Below, in pieces: positions 8,492 through 13,730 of a stretch of DNA of 13,730 nt. Origin of the DNA: Bacteroidota bacterium (GTDB taxonomy: Bacteria; Bacteroidota; Ignavibacteria; Ignavibacteriales; Melioribacteraceae); NCBI GenBank assembly GCA_023453125.1, contig JAEXUB010000080.1, forward strand, positions 1-13,730. Reading direction: 5' to 3'. The translations under genes and the position numbers were made by a program. The notes below the pieces were generated by a model that worked only from the letters and a program-made list of their open reading frames with translations, did not search any database and was not told where the DNA came from. Within the stretch, counting starts at the first letter, position 1, and every line of letters starts with the position of its first letter.

Positions 8492-9037
8492 TTAAATCTT
8501 TGAGCTGTCAACTAAATAAACTGCGTCTTCGCCGTCAACTTCCTGCAATTTAACTTTAACCTCCTCATTAATTGAGGTAGGAATATTCTTGCCAACAAAA
8601 TCTGCTTTGATAGGCATTTCGCGGTGCCCGCGGTCCACAAGAACGCAGAGCTGAATTGTATTCGGCCTGCCGAGGTCCATCAGGGCATCGAGTGCAGCCC
8701 TTATCGTTCGTCCGGTGTAAAGAACGTCATCAATAAGTATTATATCCTTTTCATTTACATCGAAAGTGATATCGGTAACAGATACCTGAGGCTGTTTAAG
8801 GCGTGTTCTGAAATCATCCCTGTAAAGAGTCACATCAAGAATTCCGAGATCGGGATTTGAATTATCGATTTCTTTAATTTTCTGATGGATTCTTGTAGCA
8901 ATGAACTCCCCTCTTGTTCTCATTCCTATTAAAACCAGATTATGGGAACCCTTGTTCTTTTCAAGAATTTCGTGTGCAAGGCGGGTAACGGTTCTTACAA
9001 GACCTTCTTCGTCAATTACTTTTGCTTTTATTTCCAT
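8492..9037 (-). CDS. pyrR: PyrR: bifunctional pyr operon regulator / uracil phosphoribosyltransferase
   Basis: PyrR binds pyr mRNA when UMP/UTP is high and lowers operon expression. Many members also convert uracil plus PRPP to UMP. From the ATG at 9037 the protein is 181 residues, matching the usual PyrR length, and begins with the family-like M-E-I-K-A-K-V-I-D-E-E. The PRPP-binding motif I-L-I-D-D-V-L-Y-T-G-R-T lies at about 100-111. The T-L-Y-R-D-D segment, V-D-R-G-H-R-E and G-K-N-I-P-T-S are also present. The frame stays open upstream to an ATG at 9148, which would add 37 Lys-rich residues. I reject that start because it has no ribosome site, no family similarity, and overlies the leader hairpin. 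The site AGAGG for the chosen start is 12 nt from the ATG and lies in the 3' arm of that hairpin. First gene of pyrR-pyrB-pyrC. Confidence 0.93.
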   Translation of the reverse strand: MEIKAKVIDEEGLVRTVTRLAHEILEKNKGSHNLVLIGMRTRGEFIATRIHQKIKEIDNSNPDLGILDVTLYRDDFRTRLKQPQVSVTDITFDVNEKDIILIDDVLYTGRTIRAALDALMDLGRPNTIQLCVLVDRGHREMPIKADFVGKNIPTSINEEVKVKLQEVDGEDAVYLVDSSKI

Positions 9038-9072
9038 ATAAAAAAAATCCTCTTTGACTAACGTCGCAGAGG
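9038..9072 (-). promoter_or_regulatory. pyrR leader hairpin: attenuator-like and masking the ribosome site
   Basis: Immediately before the pyrR ATG the minus strand reads CCTCT, GC, GAC, the loop GTTA, then GTC, AA, AGAGG. This is a 5-bp plus 3-bp stem with a 2x2 internal loop, followed by A and eight T and then AT-ATG. Stem plus T-tract has the shape of an intrinsic terminator. The AGAGG of the 3' arm is also the only Shine-Dalgarno candidate for pyrR. Folding could therefore stop transcription, block translation, or both. Control by PyrR is expected from the family (attenuation in Bacillus, translational repression in mycobacteria), but which applies here is inference. The stem is short, so stability needs calculation. 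Confidence 0.5.
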
Positions 9073-9170
9073 TCTCCTGTTTTATTGCTATTTTAAGTTT
9101 CTTATCATCCTTTTTTATCTCGCCGGATAAAGTTAAAGGTAAAATCATTTGTTGAAAGTTAGTTCTATTA

Positions 9171-9199
9171 ATTTTAAAAGTAAATAAGGGAAAGATTAA
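9171..9199 (-). promoter_or_regulatory. Candidate promoter of the pyrRBC operon
   Basis: On the minus strand TTAATC (9199-9194) is separated by 17 nt from TAAAAT (9176-9171), a 5/6 match to a sigma-70-type -10 box. It lies just past the T-tract of the upstream OmpA-gene terminator and would start RNA near 9164. That gives a leader of about 125 nt before pyrR, long for this compact region and consistent with a regulatory leader. The -35 match is weak. Confidence 0.4.
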
Positions 9200-9208
9200 T
9201 TTTTAAAT

Positions 9209-9236
9209 AAAAAAAGAGGGCTTTTAAGGCCCTCTT
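9209..9236 (-). terminator. Intrinsic terminator of the OmpA-like gene
   Basis: A perfect 8-bp stem AAGAGGGC/GCCCTCTT (plus-strand 9214-9221 and 9229-9236) has a 7-nt loop. On the minus strand it is followed by seven T, the first two of which also belong to the stem. It starts 23 nt after the stop codon of the OmpA-like gene, separating that gene from the pyr operon. Confidence 0.9.
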
Positions 9237-9259
9237 GAAATACAGCTAAAAAATCTAAT

Positions 9260-10363
9260 TTATTTTATTATTTTGAACTCAATTCTTCTGTTAAGCGCCC
9301 TTCCGTCAGCCGTTTTATTATCGGCAACCGGATTAGCAGAACCCATTCCGACCGTTTTAAGGCGCGCAGCATTTATTCCTCTGGCAACCAGATACTCTTT
9401 TACTGCCGATGCTCTCTTATCGGAAAGCTGTTTGTTGAACTTTTCCGATCCGATATTATCGGTATACCCCTGAATTTCAACATTCATATCGGGATTCTGT
9501 ACCAGGTTCTGAACCGCATAAAATAAAATCGGATATGCCTCGGGCATCAGTTTGGCACTGTTGAATTCAAAGTTTACTCCAACAAGCACCCATCTATCCG
9601 GTTTTTCTACCGGCTTTTCAACTACAACCTGTTTTACAACTTCTTTCGGAATATATTTTTTAACTATATTTTCAATCCTGTCGTAATCTACTTTTTCCAT
9701 ATTCTCAATCTTCAAACCATCAAAAGGCTCTCCTAATTTTGAAGGCTCTCCTTTTGAGAAGTAATAGTTAATACCAATATCCAGCGAGAAATAAGAGTTG
9801 TATGGTCCCCCGAGTACTCCGCCGTTAAAAGCCTTATCGCTGCCGTCAAATTTGGCATCCATAACCGTAACATACTGAAATTCAGTCTTTAATTTCCAGT
9901 CGGTTTCAATTGTCCATTCAATTCCGAGGGCTGTATTAACCTGGTAGGTAAAGTTTGTCTTGTCCAGCGTAGTATTGCTTGGATTGTTAAGAAAATATAT
10001 TACCGGAGCTATCCCTGCCGAGACATACGGAGAAACTGATTCCAGCGGAACAATATAGTATAGAATATCCAATCCGGCGCTTATTGCATTTGTCCTGTGG
10101 TATACAGTCGGGGTGCCCGACGCTAATTCCATAGAAACAAATTTTGGCTGAAATCTAAGGGCTACATGTTCAGAAAAGTTCCTTTGAATTCCCGCGAATC
10201 CGCCATAGTTTAAATTTGTAGCATATGCTAATCCATGATTTACAAACCGCGGATAAGAACCGCCGAATGTAAAACTCCAACTGTCTTTTGCCAACTGAGC
10301 AAATGAAATTGTAGAAATCAAAAGAAAGAGGATGGTTGCCATTTTTATTTTTTTAGTTACCAT
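9260..10363 (-). CDS. OmpA-family outer-membrane protein with C-terminal peptidoglycan-binding domain
   Basis: A 367-residue envelope protein. Residues 1-22 are a signal peptide cleaved after F-A before Gln23. Residues of about 25-203 show alternating amphipathic strands with many aromatics and Gly, ending in Y-F-S-L-D-I-G-I-N-Y-Y-F, as expected for an 8-stranded OmpA-like beta barrel. A linker (about 204-257) contains V-V-V-E-K-P-V-E-K-P. The OmpA domain is at about 258-367, including F-E-F-N-S-A-K-L, Q-G-Y-T-D-N-I-G-S and L-S-D-K-R-A. Asp302 and Arg317, 15 residues apart as in E. coli OmpA, are the expected diaminopimelate-binding pair. It should anchor the outer membrane to peptidoglycan. 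The start is supported by GAGAGG 9 nt upstream of the ATG. The gene stands alone between its own terminator and the repeat region. Confidence 0.92.
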   Translation of the reverse strand: MVTKKIKMATILFLLISTISFAQLAKDSWSFTFGGSYPRFVNHGLAYATNLNYGGFAGIQRNFSEHVALRFQPKFVSMELASGTPTVYHRTNAISAGLDILYYIVPLESVSPYVSAGIAPVIYFLNNPSNTTLDKTNFTYQVNTALGIEWTIETDWKLKTEFQYVTVMDAKFDGSDKAFNGGVLGGPYNSYFSLDIGINYYFSKGEPSKLGEPFDGLKIENMEKVDYDRIENIVKKYIPKEVVKQVVVEKPVEKPDRWVLVGVNFEFNSAKLMPEAYPILFYAVQNLVQNPDMNVEIQGYTDNIGSEKFNKQLSDKRASAVKEYLVARGINAARLKTVGMGSANPVADNKTADGRALNRRIEFKIIK

Positions 10364-10407
10364 AGCTTACAGCCTCTCTTTAAATTATTTTCTTAAATAA
10401 ACCTTAA

Positions 10408-10424
10408 AACCCCTTAATTGGGTT
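10408..10424 (-). promoter_or_regulatory. Possible 5'-UTR stem-loop of the OmpA-like gene
   Basis: AACCC and GGGTT (plus-strand 10408-10412 and 10420-10424) can pair around a 7-nt loop, 45 nt upstream of the start codon. If transcription starts near 10429, as the candidate promoter implies, the hairpin sits at the very 5' end of the mRNA, a position known to protect some outer-membrane-protein mRNAs from decay. The stem is only 5 bp, so this is tentative. Confidence 0.25.
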
Positions 10425-10435
10425 ATTGTTATGGA

Positions 10436-10465
10436 ATAATTACGAAATTGTTTTTTAAAAGTCAA
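10436..10465 (-). promoter_or_regulatory. Candidate promoter of the OmpA-like gene
   Basis: Minus-strand TTGACT (10465-10460) is a 5/6 match to a -35 box. About 17-18 nt further lies the AT-rich TAATTAT (10442-10436); within it AATTAT matches the -10 consensus at 4 of 6 positions. The distance to the ATG is about 70 nt. The group may use a different sigma consensus, so confidence is low. Confidence 0.3.
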
Positions 10466-10515
10466 TAAATTATGACGGGGTATGACCTTCCCGACCTATC
10501 GGTAAGAAACACTGT

Positions 10516-10596
10516 GGTGTCCTCGATACAATCGCCGGTTGCATACTGGAATGTTGAGACTGGGATTAAATAAACACCGGCAATCACTCGGACACC
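10516..10596 (-). repeat. Palindromic repeat, diverged copy 1
   Basis: An 81-bp imperfect inverted repeat. The outer arms GGTGTCC (10516-10522) and GGACACC (10590-10596) are perfect reverse complements. Inner arms GCCGGT (10534-10539) and ACCGGC (10576-10581) also pair. Its left edge TGTC-C-TCGATACA and right edge CACTCGGACACC match the edges of the neighbouring module read on the other strand, so it looks like an older, inverted copy of the same element. The strand given is relative to copy 2. Confidence 0.5.
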
Positions 10597-10607
10597 TATT
10601 CTCAAAG

Positions 10608-10678
10608 CCGGTTGTCGAGTGTCCCGACGCAGTCGGGATGCGCCGCACCGAGTTTATCGAAGTGTATCGAGACAACCG
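10608..10678 (+). repeat. Palindromic repeat, copy 2
   Basis: A 71-bp element whose ends CGGTTGTC (10609-10616) and GACAACCG (10671-10678) are perfect 8-bp inverted repeats. Inside is a perfect 7-bp hairpin TCCCGAC/GTCGGGA (10622-10628 and 10632-10638) with a 3-nt loop. It contains no coding capacity. The form resembles dispersed palindromic intergenic repeats (REP or MITE-like) that fold as cruciforms or RNA hairpins. No flanking target-site duplication is evident. Confidence 0.6.
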
Positions 10679-10790
10679 ATCAAAATCTAATAACCGGTTA
10701 AATCTTCGCGGTTCTCATTCACGTTGGCAGGTCGACGAACTTGAAAAGGAAGAAAAAGAAATGAATGGGCTAAGATTAGAGTAAAATTTG

Positions 10791-10866
10791 TCGGGGTGAT
10801 AGGATTCGAACCTACGACCTCTTCGTCCCGAACGAAGCGCGCTAAACCGGGCTGCGCTACACCCCG
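10791..10866 (-). tRNA. tRNA-Pro, anticodon CGG
   Basis: Complete cloverleaf on the minus strand. The acceptor stem CGGGGTG/CACCCCG is 7 perfect pairs with discriminator A. The anticodon stem CTTCG/CGAAG encloses the loop TTCGGGA, giving anticodon CGG with G37, which reads the proline codon CCG. The T arm contains GGTTCGAATCC. The 3' CCA is not encoded, since the next bases are CAA, so it must be added by CCA-adding enzyme. A weak -10-like TATATT lies at 10887-10882, about 15 nt upstream of the mature 5' end. Confidence 0.95.
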
Positions 10867-11065
10867 AAAATTTTGTCCGTAAATATATGAATTTTTTACG
10901 AATTCCATTCCCCCAAATCACTTTTTTCTTAATCCCGTAAAAAAGGACAAATTGAACTATTTGGTGAGTAATTCAGAAAAAAGAAGCATTAATTTCTTTC
11001 CCTTTTTCATTAAAAATCATAGATTGTAAGCCGGAATTAATGAAATCACAATTCTAAGGGGATAA

Positions 11066-11563
11066 ATGGCGTCAAATCATTCTTTTGACATTGTTTCTGA
11101 AATTGATTTTCAGGAAGTGGATAACGCACTCAATCAGGCTATAAAAGAAATTACTCAGAGATACGATCTCAAAGATTCCAAAACAGAGATTGAACTTAAC
11201 AAAAAAGATAAATTAATTACCATCAACACCAAAGATGATTACTCCCGCAAGCAGACAATAGATATACTCCAGACAAAATTTATTAAGAGAGGCATCTCGA
11301 TAAAAGCGCTTAAATACAGCGAACCGGAACCGGCGGCTGCGGGAAGACTGAAGCAAAAAATAGATCTTCAGAGCGGCATTTCGAAGGAAAACGCGAAACT
11401 CATTACTAAAATGATAAAGGATTCCAAGCTTAAAGTAAACGCGCAGATTCAGGATGAGCAGGTACGCGTTCAGGCTGCTAAAATTGACGATCTGCAGGCT
11501 GTAATTAAGTTAGTTAAAGAGGCCGATCTCGATTTTCCGACCCAGTTTACAAATTATAAATAA
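11066..11563 (+). CDS. yajQ: YajQ-family nucleotide-binding protein
   Basis: A 165-residue cytoplasmic protein of the YajQ family, close to the usual 160-165. It starts with the family signature S-F-D-I-V-S-E-I-D-x-Q-E-V at about 6-18. K-R-G-I near 74-77 and the conserved I-x-K-M-I-K-D-S-K-L-K-V-N-A-Q-I-Q block at about 111-128 follow, and it ends F-P-T-Q-F-T-N-Y-K. The two half-domains are ferredoxin-like. Family members bind nucleotides, and some bind cyclic di-GMP (Xanthomonas); the role in this organism is unknown. The start is supported by AAGGGG ending 4 nt before the ATG. It is transcribed divergently from the tRNA-Pro; the roughly 200-nt gap between them holds no clear gene, and I found no convincing promoter for yajQ in it. 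A terminator overlaps its stop codon, so it seems monocistronic. Confidence 0.95.
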   Translation: MASNHSFDIVSEIDFQEVDNALNQAIKEITQRYDLKDSKTEIELNKKDKLITINTKDDYSRKQTIDILQTKFIKRGISIKALKYSEPEPAAAGRLKQKIDLQSGISKENAKLITKMIKDSKLKVNAQIQDEQVRVQAAKIDDLQAVIKLVKEADLDFPTQFTNYK

Positions 11564-11580
11564 ACTGGAATAGTTTTTTT
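11542..11580 (+). terminator. Intrinsic terminator overlapping the yajQ stop codon
   Basis: CCAGTTTA (11542-11549), inside the last codons of yajQ, pairs perfectly over 8 bp with TAAACTGG (11561-11568). The latter begins with the TAA stop codon itself. The loop is 11 nt. Seven T follow at 11574-11580 after a 5-nt gap. The gap and AT-rich upper stem make it weaker than the other terminators here. A second weak hairpin (ATTCC/GGAAT at about 11585-11600, before TTTTT) may assist. Confidence 0.5.
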
Positions 11581-11656
11581 GAAAAAACAGGGGATTCCTG
11601 CGGGAATTCAGGCATTTTTAGGGTTTATGAAATTATTATTATTAATTAAAATCAAC

Positions 11657-11685
11657 TTGACCTTTATGCTATTTTCTTGCAAAAT
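11657..11685 (+). promoter_or_regulatory. Candidate promoter of the TonB-dependent receptor gene
   Basis: TTGACC (11657-11662) is a 5/6 match to a -35 box. It is separated by exactly 17 nt from CAAAAT (11680-11685), a 4/6 -10 match. An AT-only stretch just upstream (about 11629-11650) could act as an UP-like element. RNA would start near 11692, leaving about 40 nt before the ATG at 11731, which has AAGGAG 9 nt upstream. Confidence 0.4.
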
Positions 11686-11730
11686 TAAGGGTTAAAATTC
11701 TTTAAACAATACAAAAAGGAGTTACCTTCT

Positions 11731-13730
11731 ATGAGAAGATCTACATCATTGTTTTTCATCATCATGCTGTTGACTTCGATGTCTTTATTCGCACAGAGAT
11801 ATTCGATATCGGGAACAGTAAAGGACGCCGCAACCGGTGAAGCACTCATCGGCGCAAGCGTTGCAATTCCTTCCCTTTCAGCAGGGGCTATGGCAGATGC
11901 CAACGGCTCTTATAAGATTGAAAACATACCTGCAGGAACATATGAATTTCAGGTATCATACATCGGCTATGCAAAAGAAGTACGCAACGTTAGAGTAGCC
12001 GGAAATCTTACTCTTAACTTCACCCTCGAAAGCATGGGCGTTTCTCTTCAGGAAACAGTTGTTAAGGGAACAAGAGCTACATTGAGAGAAACCCCGGTTG
12101 CATTCTCTCAGATTTCAGGTAAGGATTTGGAAGCTAAATTGGCATCCCGCGATATCCCGATGGAATTGGCTATGACACCTAGCGTTTACGCCTCACAGTC
12201 AGGCGGTGGCGCAGGCGACGCTACAATGTTTGTTAGAGGTTTCAGCCAGAGAAATATTGCTATTATGATCAACGGCGTTCCGGTTAACGACATGGAAAAC
12301 AAATGGGTTTACTGGTCAAACTGGGCAGGTCTCGGCGATGTAACAAGCGATATTCAGGTTCAGAGAGGCCTTGGAGCTTCACCATATTCAGTTAACGCTA
12401 TCGGCGGTATTATCAACGTTATCACAGCCGGCGCTCAGTCAGACGAAAGCTTCATCAGACTCAAATCTGAATACGGTTCAAACAATCTCGGCAAAATAAG
12501 CCTTGCACTCAGCAACCAGAAAATTTCAAAGAACATTTCTTTCACAGCTCTTCTTTCAAGAAAGACCTGGGACGGTTACGCAGTTGCTACATGGCATAAA
12601 GAATGGACCTATTTCTTCGCATTAGGCGGAGTATTCGGAGATCATTCAATCGAAATCCAGGGCGTTGGATCACCTCAGGAACACGGACAGAGATCTTCTT
12701 ATGCAAGAATGACAATTGCCAACTGGCAGAAATACGGAAAAGATTTTAACTACGCAGCCGGCCGTTTGAATGGCGGATGGTTCAACGAAGTTACAAACAA
12801 TTATCACAAACCTGCTTTCAACCTTAACTGGAACTGGCAGATGTCCAAGAACTCATCATTGTCAACAGTTGCTTATTATTCAATCGGACGCGGATGGGGT
12901 TCGGGTACATTAGGCGCTTTTGCTCCTGCAATTGCCGCTGGTCAGCCTTATGAAAACTACAGAGACTACGATAAAGTATATCAGACCAACTCAGCACGCG
13001 CTGCTGCAGGTCAGAACATTACTTCATCACAGACAGTTATCAGAAAGAACATCAATAACCACGATTGGTTTGGACTTGTTTCAACATTCAAAACCTACTT
13101 ATCAAAAGAAATTACACTTAACGTAGGTATCGACGGAAGATATTATCTCGGCGATCACTATCAGGAATTGAAAGACCTTATCGGCGGTACAACTTATGCT
13201 GACAACTACGATAAAAACAATCCTAACAGAGTTTTAAGAGTCGGCGATATTTCAACATACCATTATGAAGGACACGTTAGACAGATTGGCGGTTTCGGCC
13301 AGATTGAATACAAGACCGGCGCTATTTCAACATTCCTTAACCTTTCTCTTTCAACAACAGGATACCAGAGACTCGATTACTTCCAGTACCTGGCAAGCGA
13401 TCCGATGCGCGAAACTGAATGGCAGAATTTTACAGGTTATACAGCTAAAACAGGCTTAAACTATAACCTCGACGAAAACAACTCTGTATTCGTTAACGCA
13501 GGTTATTTCTCAACAGCTCCTATTTTCACAAACGTATTCGTAGGCGGCAACTCAAATATCTCTAACAAGACATACAAAGACGCTAAAAACGAAACCATTA
13601 TGGCTGTTGAATTGGGCTACAACTACGCTTCAAACGATCTCTCTGTTGCTGCAAACGCTTTCTATACACAGTGGAACGACAGATCATTTACACAGAATTC
13701 AACCGATCCTGTTACACAGGAAAGATTATA
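11731..13730 (+). CDS. TonB-dependent outer-membrane receptor, N-terminal 666 residues (cut by right edge)
   Basis: Outer-membrane beta-barrel transporter energised by TonB; the substrate cannot be told from the sequence. The signal peptide (1-21) is cleaved after F-A before Gln22. A carboxypeptidase-regulatory-like beta-sandwich follows (about 24-105: I-S-G-T-V-K-D, G-E-A-L-I-G-A-S-V, N-G-S-Y, Y-I-G-Y), as is usual in Bacteroidota receptors. The plug is at about 110-235, with T-P-S-V, F-V-R-G-F-S-Q-R-N, I-N-G-V-P-V-N-D-M-E-N and G-G-I-I-N-V-I-T. The rest is barrel with many Tyr/Trp/Asn strands. The frame is open to the last base; such receptors usually run to 750-1000 residues. AAGGAG 9 nt upstream supports the start. 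Codon use is strongly biased (44 AAC to about 10 AAT by my count), suggesting high expression. Any SusD-like partner would lie beyond the edge. Confidence 0.93.
   Translation, partial: MRRSTSLFFIIMLLTSMSLFAQRYSISGTVKDAATGEALIGASVAIPSLSAGAMADANGSYKIENIPAGTYEFQVSYIGYAKEVRNVRVAGNLTLNFTLESMGVSLQETVVKGTRATLRETPVAFSQISGKDLEAKLASRDIPMELAMTPSVYASQSGGGAGDATMFVRGFSQRNIAIMINGVPVNDMENKWVYWSNWAGLGDVTSDIQVQRGLGASPYSVNAIGGIINVITAGAQSDESFIRLKSEYGSNNLGKISLALSNQKISKNISFTALLSRKTWDGYAVATWHKEWTYFFALGGVFGDHSIEIQGVGSPQEHGQRSSYARMTIANWQKYGKDFNYAAGRLNGGWFNEVTNNYHKPAFNLNWNWQMSKNSSLSTVAYYSIGRGWGSGTLGAFAPAIAAGQPYENYRDYDKVYQTNSARAAAGQNITSSQTVIRKNINNHDWFGLVSTFKTYLSKEITLNVGIDGRYYLGDHYQELKDLIGGTTYADNYDKNNPNRVLRVGDISTYHYEGHVRQIGGFGQIEYKTGAISTFLNLSLSTTGYQRLDYFQYLASDPMRETEWQNFTGYTAKTGLNYNLDENNSVFVNAGYFSTAPIFTNVFVGGNSNISNKTYKDAKNETIMAVELGYNYASNDLSVAANAFYTQWNDRSFTQNSTDPVTQERL

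Larger units (their letters stand above)
10466..10790 (+). other. Gene-free stretch of clustered palindromes
   Basis: No credible gene lies here. It is richer in GC than the flanks and built of inverted repeats: a small stem CCGA/TCGG at 10491-10502, the two larger modules listed separately (10516-10596 and 10608-10678), and the perfect 10-bp palindrome TAACCGGTTA at 10691-10700. The motif CCGGTT recurs at 10535, 10608 and 10694. From 10701 to 10790 I see only unstructured, purine-rich sequence and no terminator for the adjacent tRNA. Confidence 0.6.

Noticed and set aside
9038..9148. Longer PyrR start at 9148 (218 residues)
   Set aside because: The extension is absent from the family as I know it and has no Shine-Dalgarno. 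The start at 9037 gives the typical 181 residues. It is kept only as a finding about the leader.
10539..10784. Plus-strand frame of 81 codons
   Set aside because: It overlies the palindromic repeats, has no ribosome site and no recognisable family, and its apparent composition is set by the repeat sequence.
10687..10921. Two overlapping minus-strand open frames of about 70 codons
   Set aside because: They are translations across the tRNA-Pro gene; the V-A-Q-P-G-L-A-R-F and S-N-P-I-T-P-type strings are the familiar false peptides from tRNA sequence.
12920..13459. Small plus-strand frames within the receptor gene
   Set aside because: Out-of-frame shadows; the receptor frame is continuous from 11731 to the window end.
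1..13730. CRISPR array, phage, insertion sequence or defence island
   Set aside because: No regularly spaced direct repeats, transposase, integrase or phage structural gene is visible; the genes are core metabolism and envelope functions.

Overview
The window looks like chromosomal DNA from a Gram-negative member of the Bacteroidota/Ignavibacteriota (FCB) group. The evidence is a TonB-dependent receptor with an N-terminal carboxypeptidase-regulatory-like domain, an OmpA-type outer-membrane protein, an FN3 lipoprotein, a small secreted protein resembling DUF4783, and an AT-rich codon style. Several starts have good Shine-Dalgarno sequences (before the lipoprotein, the OmpA-like gene, yajQ and the receptor) and there is a pyrR-pyrB-pyrC operon. 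Together these fit an Ignavibacteria-like lineage better than a classical Bacteroides, but this is inference.

Layout. Positions 1-5122 (minus strand) hold a three-gene set read right to left: a small exported NTF2-like protein, a 1260-residue NtrY-type histidine kinase with about 12 membrane spans, and the N-terminal quarter of an AddA/RecB-like UvrD-family helicase that runs off the left edge. Kinase and helicase overlap by ATGA. Positions 5159-6061 (minus) hold an FN3-domain lipoprotein with its own terminator. Positions 6185-9200 (minus) hold the pyrimidine operon pyrR-pyrB-pyrC. It has a plausible promoter, a leader of about 125 nt ending in a terminator-like hairpin against the pyrR start codon, and a very strong terminator after pyrC. 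Positions 9209-10465 (minus) hold an OmpA-family protein with its own terminator and a possible promoter. Positions 10466-10790 have no gene but carry two inverted, diverged copies of a palindromic repeat. A tRNA-Pro(CGG) follows on the minus strand. From 11066 onward the plus strand carries yajQ, with a terminator overlapping its stop codon, and then a TonB-dependent receptor cut by the right edge.

How the parts work together. PyrB and PyrC catalyse consecutive steps of UMP synthesis (carbamoyl aspartate, then dihydroorotate), and PyrR is the uracil-nucleotide-sensing regulator expected to act on the leader. The other units are separate: envelope proteins (OmpA-like, lipoprotein, TonB receptor), an orphan membrane sensor kinase with no response regulator in view, and DNA repair. 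Most of the window is ordinary core genome. The parts most worth a second look are the pyrR leader, the polytopic kinase and its neighbours, and the palindromic repeat pair beside the tRNA.
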